In this document: positions 60,661-64,000 of the stretch, piece after piece
Layout of the letters: each line of letters begins with the position of its first letter
How positions within the stretch are numbered: the stretch's first letter is position 1
NCBI RefSeq assembly: GCF_007990755.1
Contig: NZ_BJXA01000034.1
Span: 1-64,000 of the forward strand
Length of the DNA stretch: 64,000 bases
Direction of reading: 5' to 3'
DNA from: Nocardia ninae NBRC 108245
GTDB taxonomy: Bacteria > Actinomycetota > Actinomycetes > Mycobacteriales > Mycobacteriaceae
Notes under the pieces: model-generated
Seen by the model: the letters and a program-made list of their open reading frames with translations, nothing else
What the model was told of the DNA's origin: nothing
Databases searched by the model: none
Translations under genes and position numbers: made by a program

Positions 60661-61710
60661 TTGCGTACCGAACGACTCGTCGGCGGCTGGTCGGCAAGAA
60701 TAACCCGCACACTGGGAACCGTCTTTCTCGCGGCAACGGTTCTGGCTGGTTTCGCGATCGGCGCAGCACCGATCGCCATGGCGGAGGACGGATTTGCGCC
60801 GGGTGATGTACCACTGAGCCGGTACGCCGAACCGGGCCCCTACGAGACCGCGCAAACCACCGCGACGCATAGTTGCGCTTCCTCGCCGTACGGATCGATG
60901 ATCGACAACACCTGGCGTTTCTGGGGTAATCAATCCGAACTGCAGTGCACCAATATATTCCCGTCGGGAACCGATTCGCCGATCGGTGTCACCTTCTATT
61001 ACCCGCAGGACATCGCGAACATGGACCGGCTGCCGGTGCTCGTCTACTCGCCGGGCACCGGTCAGGAACCCGGCTATTACGATGCGAGCGCGCGCTTCTG
61101 GGCGAGCTACGGATACGTGATCGTGATTCCGTACGACCTGCTCAATTCGACCCCGGAAATGGGTCTCGGCGGCGTGCAGGCGGTGTCGGATGCCAACAAG
61201 GATCCGCACAGCCCGATGTTCGGCAAAGTAGATCTGAGTCGCATCATATTCGCTGGACACTCCGGCGGTGGTGGCGCAACCCAACTCAATGCGAGCCTGC
61301 CGCTCGACGTGTATCGCATGATCGATCCGGAAGTGCGGATCATCGGCGCGGCGCCCACTGAACCCAGTGCGGTCGCGCTCGGCATTCTGCTCACGGTGCC
61401 GACGCTGTATCTCACCGGCTGCAACGACGCGCTGGTGTGGCACTGGTACTACCCGATGTGGACCCAATACCACACTGCCATAACAGTTCCCGCCTACCTC
61501 GCGTGTGTCAAGGGCGGCACGCACATCACGCCGATGGACGATCCGGCACACAATCCGTTCGCCCCACTCACCCTGGCATGGATGCAGTATCTCGCCAAGG
61601 GCGACCAGGATGCGGCCCGGTATTTCGTCGGCGCCGACTGGTCGTTGCCCGGTGACCCCGGCGTGGAATACGTGATGCGTAACGCCTTGGCCGACCGGCT
61701 CCCCGGATAA
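60661..61710 (+). CDS. Secreted alpha/beta hydrolase (lipase/cutinase-like)
   Basis: 349 aa. TTG start at 60661 with GAGAGGTGAGAG just upstream. Signal peptide RTLGTVFLAATVLAGFAIGAAPIAMA-ED. Catalytic features: FYYPQDIANMDRLPVLVYSPGTGQEP (oxyanion strand), nucleophile elbow FAGHSGGGGATQLN (about 200-212), acid in LYLTGCNDALV (about 256) and His in KGGTHITPMDDP (about 285). Four or more cysteines in the mature part allow disulfides. The fold is like secreted chlorophyllase/lipase-type esterases of actinomycetes. The stop is four bases from the convergent kinase gene. Confidence 0.82.
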   Translation: MRTERLVGGWSARITRTLGTVFLAATVLAGFAIGAAPIAMAEDGFAPGDVPLSRYAEPGPYETAQTTATHSCASSPYGSMIDNTWRFWGNQSELQCTNIFPSGTDSPIGVTFYYPQDIANMDRLPVLVYSPGTGQEPGYYDASARFWASYGYVIVIPYDLLNSTPEMGLGGVQAVSDANKDPHSPMFGKVDLSRIIFAGHSGGGGATQLNASLPLDVYRMIDPEVRIIGAAPTEPSAVALGILLTVPTLYLTGCNDALVWHWYYPMWTQYHTAITVPAYLACVKGGTHITPMDDPAHNPFAPLTLAWMQYLAKGDQDAARYFVGADWSLPGDPGVEYVMRNALADRLPG

Positions 61711-61713
61711 GGC

Positions 61714-63233
61714 TTACCGGTGCGTCGAGCCGCCGGCCCGCAACCAGCGGGCCGTCGGCGTGGACAGGGTCAACAGCAGCGTCAGCACCAGCAACACCAA
61801 TCCCGCGACCATCGACAGCCCGGTGGTGCCGTTCGGGCTGTCGTAGTGGAATCGGACGGGTACCAAACTCGCGAGAAAGCCCGCACTTCCCAAAACCACC
61901 ATTGCGCGACCGAAACGTTTGCGGGCCAACAGGAGAACCGCGCCGCCGATGAGTAGGAATGCCGCACCCGCGGCCGCGGCACCCCCTGCGGCGTACGGGG
62001 CTACGTCGAGGTCCCGATATCGGAGGACCACGCGAATGACGTTTGCCCGCGGATATGCCACGACCCAGGCGGCCCAGCAACCGAACAGGAGCGCGAGTAC
62101 GCAGGCCGCGAGCGCGGTGCCGCGGCCGCTGGGAGTGCGTCGGTCGGGCTGCGGCGCGCGGGTATGGGCGGCAACCGGTGTCGCTGTCGCCTGGCTCTGA
62201 CCGTGCGGCGACTGGTCTCGACCGTGCGGCGACGGACTCTTGCCGCGCGGCGACTGACCCTGACCCTGCGTCGATCGACCTTGATCGTGCGGCAACTGGT
62301 CTTGACCGTGCGGCGACTGGCTCTGACCATGCTGATTGACCGCGGTCGGCGCCACCCGAACGGGTGCCACGGCGGTACGCGCGGGAGCCGGTCGGCCGTG
62401 CCGGGACTCCCACGCCGCCGAGGTGAACTCCCGGCAGCTGCCGAATCGTTCCTCGGGCCGCTTGGCCATTGCCCGGAAGATCACCTCATCCAGCATCGGC
62501 GGCGCATCGGGACGAACGGCGCTCAGCCGCGGCACCGGTTTGCTGATGTGCCCGGCGACGACCTGGCCGGGATTGGTCGCCGCGAAGGGCGGATGGCCCG
62601 CCAGCAGCGTGAACAGCGTGCAAGCGAGCGAATATTGATCCGAACGGTGATCAACCTTTTCGCCGGAGAGCTGTTCCGGGGAGGCATAGGCGAGCGTGGC
62701 ATGGAAGGTGCCGCTCGAGGTGAGCTGGGTATTGGAGTCGAGCAGCCGGGCGATGCCGAAATCGGTGAGCACCGCGCGTTCCGCGCGACCGGTGTCCGGT
62801 GCGGCCAGCAAGATATTCGCCGGTTTGATGTCCCGGTGCAGCACGCCACGGCTGTGCGCGTAGTCCAGCGCGGCGCCGGTCTCCGCGACGATCCGCATAG
62901 CGCGATCGATCGGCACCTCCCGCGGCGTCAACCGGGCGGCGTCGGAGCCGTGGATATATTGCATGGCGATCCACAGGTGCCCGTCGTGCGTGCCCCGATC
63001 ATGAATGTCGACGATTCCCGGATGATCCAGCCGCGCAACCACATTGGCTTCCTGCTCGAACCGCCGCCGCAGTTCCGGATCGGCGGACACCTCGCGGTTG
63101 AGCAGTTTGAGCGCGACCTGCCGCGGTAGCCGAGGGTGCTGCGCCAAATAGACAGTGCCCATCCCCCCCGTCCGAGCACACCCTCGATGAGGTAGTCAGC
63201 GAACGACTCGTTCACTCCGAGCTGCTGCACCAC
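61714..63233 (-). CDS. Membrane Ser/Thr protein kinase, frameshifted in a G-tract
   Basis: The kinase domain is split by a one-base loss in a run of seven G (plus-strand C at 63163-63169). The upstream frame from GTG 63233 reads MVQQLGVNESFADYLIEGVLGRGG, and the downstream frame resumes MGTVYLAQHPRLPRQVALK; with one more G they join into the normal GRGGMG loop. Further motifs are intact: HRDIKPANIL, LTDFGIARLL, YASPEQLSG, DQYSLACTLF. A His/Gln/Ser/Pro repeat linker (SPHGQ..., about 290-340) and four membrane segments follow. No PASTA domains. Reading from the internal ATG at 63162 would lack the glycine loop. Either a sequencing error, a null allele or a slippage switch. Confidence 0.75.
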
Positions 63234-63424
63234 GCCTACCCCTACTCCCTTCGAACACGACGATCCGCTGAGGAGTTAACCACCCCCGCCGACAACCCGC
63301 ACCCAGCCAATTCGCTGCCCACCGCCGCGACGACGGCCGATTCGGTGCCGAATCGGCCGTCGAAGTGGCGCTCCGTGCGCCGTATTCAATGGCAAGCCGC
63401 CAGGTCAGCGGCCGCCCGCCGCGG

Positions 63425-64000
63425 TCACCACAGCGCCACCGACAGACTGTTCGCTGCCGCGACCGGATCGGTTTTGACGTGCACGACGCCGCCGCGATCG
63501 TTCGGGTCGAACCACCAACCGTTCGGCGCCCGATCCAGGTCCGCACGGCTGGTCCGCTGCGGCAGCGCACCCGCCGAGGTGTGCGCGGCCTTCGGCGCGG
63601 ACTTGGTGTGCACCGTGAGTTCGTAGCGACGGTCCGCCGGTTTGCTCGGATACGTTCCCGTGCTGGCGCCGATGGTCACCTCGACGGCGCCCGGCGCGAG
63701 CGAGCGCACCGCGAAGTTCTGCGACGCTTGTTCGCCCCGCTGATAACCCCGGGTCACCCCGTCGTCCTCGACCAGCGTGAAGTTGCCCGCGGCCTGCGGG
63801 TAGACGTCCAGGTTCAGCACGCTGCGGTCGCGCGTTTTCCACGACTGAGTGCCTTCCGGCCACATCGGCACCACCGCGCCGGCCCGCACGAACAGCGGAA
63901 GGGTGTCCAGCGGAGCGTGATAGCCGTTCACCGTGGTCGGCCCGGTCCAGGAGCGGCCGGTCCAGTAGTCGATCCAGGTGCCCTCCGGCAGGTAGATCCC
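63425..64000 (-). CDS. Glycoside hydrolase family 31 enzyme, C-terminal part (runs off the window)
   Basis: At least 191 codons, open to the right edge. The visible start GIYLPEGTWIDYWTGRSW followed by HAPLDTLPLFVRAGAVVPMWPEG is the proximal C-terminal beta-sandwich of GH31 alpha-glucosidases/alpha-xylosidases (YLPxGxWxDxWTG ... PLFVRAGAIIP). The distal C-domain follows (LNLDVYPQAAGNFTLVEDDG, then QNFAVRSLAPGAVEVTIGA). The catalytic barrel lies beyond the window. The last 60 residues (ADLDRAPNGWWFDPNDRGGV) are an extra strand segment. Substrate not deducible. Confidence 0.87.
   Translation of the reverse strand, partial: GIYLPEGTWIDYWTGRSWTGPTTVNGYHAPLDTLPLFVRAGAVVPMWPEGTQSWKTRDRSVLNLDVYPQAAGNFTLVEDDGVTRGYQRGEQASQNFAVRSLAPGAVEVTIGASTGTYPSKPADRRYELTVHTKSAPKAAHTSAGALPQRTSRADLDRAPNGWWFDPNDRGGVVHVKTDPVAAANSLSVALW

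Noticed and set aside
1-64000. tRNA, rRNA or riboswitch genes
   Set aside because: Read-through of intergenic regions showed no recognisable cloverleaf, rRNA segment or known riboswitch core; a covariance-model scan would be decisive but could not be run.

Overview
The window is GC-rich actinomycete DNA. Several features point to Nocardia or a close relative: an MTB12-like secreted antigen, an F420-type LLM oxidoreductase, a PF04672 SAM methyltransferase, a membrane Ser/Thr kinase, many GTG and TTG starts, and secreted proteins beginning MGKHSAP. No rRNA, tRNA, CRISPR array, insertion sequence or phage gene was recognised. The genus is an inference from gene content.

Left part (1-26.2 kb). 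This is a mosaic of accessory and housekeeping genes: an M61 peptidase, a pentalenene-oxygenase-like P450, a two-gene ABC exporter, small secreted proteins, a kinase-like phosphotransferase, two solute-binding lipoproteins without permeases beside them, a serine hydrolase and a lectin-like beta-propeller protein. It holds several broken genes: a frameshifted sigma-factor tail at the left edge, a benzoylformate decarboxylase cut to its first half, a berberine-bridge-type oxidase with a frameshift, and a frameshifted DUF4236 protein. The half decarboxylase and broken oxidase lie beside an intact alpha-hydroxy-acid oxidase, which looks like an eroded mandelate-type catabolic island. A TetR regulator and an alpha/beta hydrolase are divergent around a strong double operator.

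Centre (26.2-42.7 kb). Eleven genes on the minus strand, almost all with overlapping stops and starts, form one operon that appears to make a hydrazine-derived (N-N bonded) natural product. The first three genes are a lysine N6-hydroxylase, an FAD amine oxidase and a cupin-methionyl-tRNA-synthetase fusion. They match the known machinery that joins N6-hydroxylysine to glycine and releases hydrazinoacetic acid. The next three, an AMP ligase, a free-standing carrier protein and a GNAT acyltransferase, would load and N-acylate that unit. A C45 Ntn-hydrolase, an acyl-CoA-dehydrogenase-like oxidase, a single-module PKS with an N-terminal thioesterase, an AurF-type di-iron N-oxygenase and an MFS exporter follow. 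Upstream lies a StrR/ParB-like activator gene that carries a perfect StrR-type palindrome inside its own coding sequence. The combination of hydrazinoacetate genes with an AurF-type oxygenase and one TE-KS-AT-ACP module is the most interesting content of the window. The product cannot be read from the sequence, but an azo, azoxy, hydrazone or diazo compound is plausible.

Right part (42.7-64 kb). This holds a DevS-like dimerisation stub, an NmrA-like reductase with a DUF1772 membrane protein, a SulP anion transporter, a VOC protein, a GT87-type mannosyltransferase, a coupled pair of ABC half-exporters, an arylformamidase-like hydrolase, AMP nucleosidase, two paralogous-leader secreted proteins (one a CAP-domain protein with a long acidic repeat tail), an LLM oxidoreductase, an M20 lipoprotein peptidase, a secreted lipase-like hydrolase, a Ser/Thr kinase frameshifted in a G-tract, and the 3' end of a GH31 glycosidase running off the right edge.
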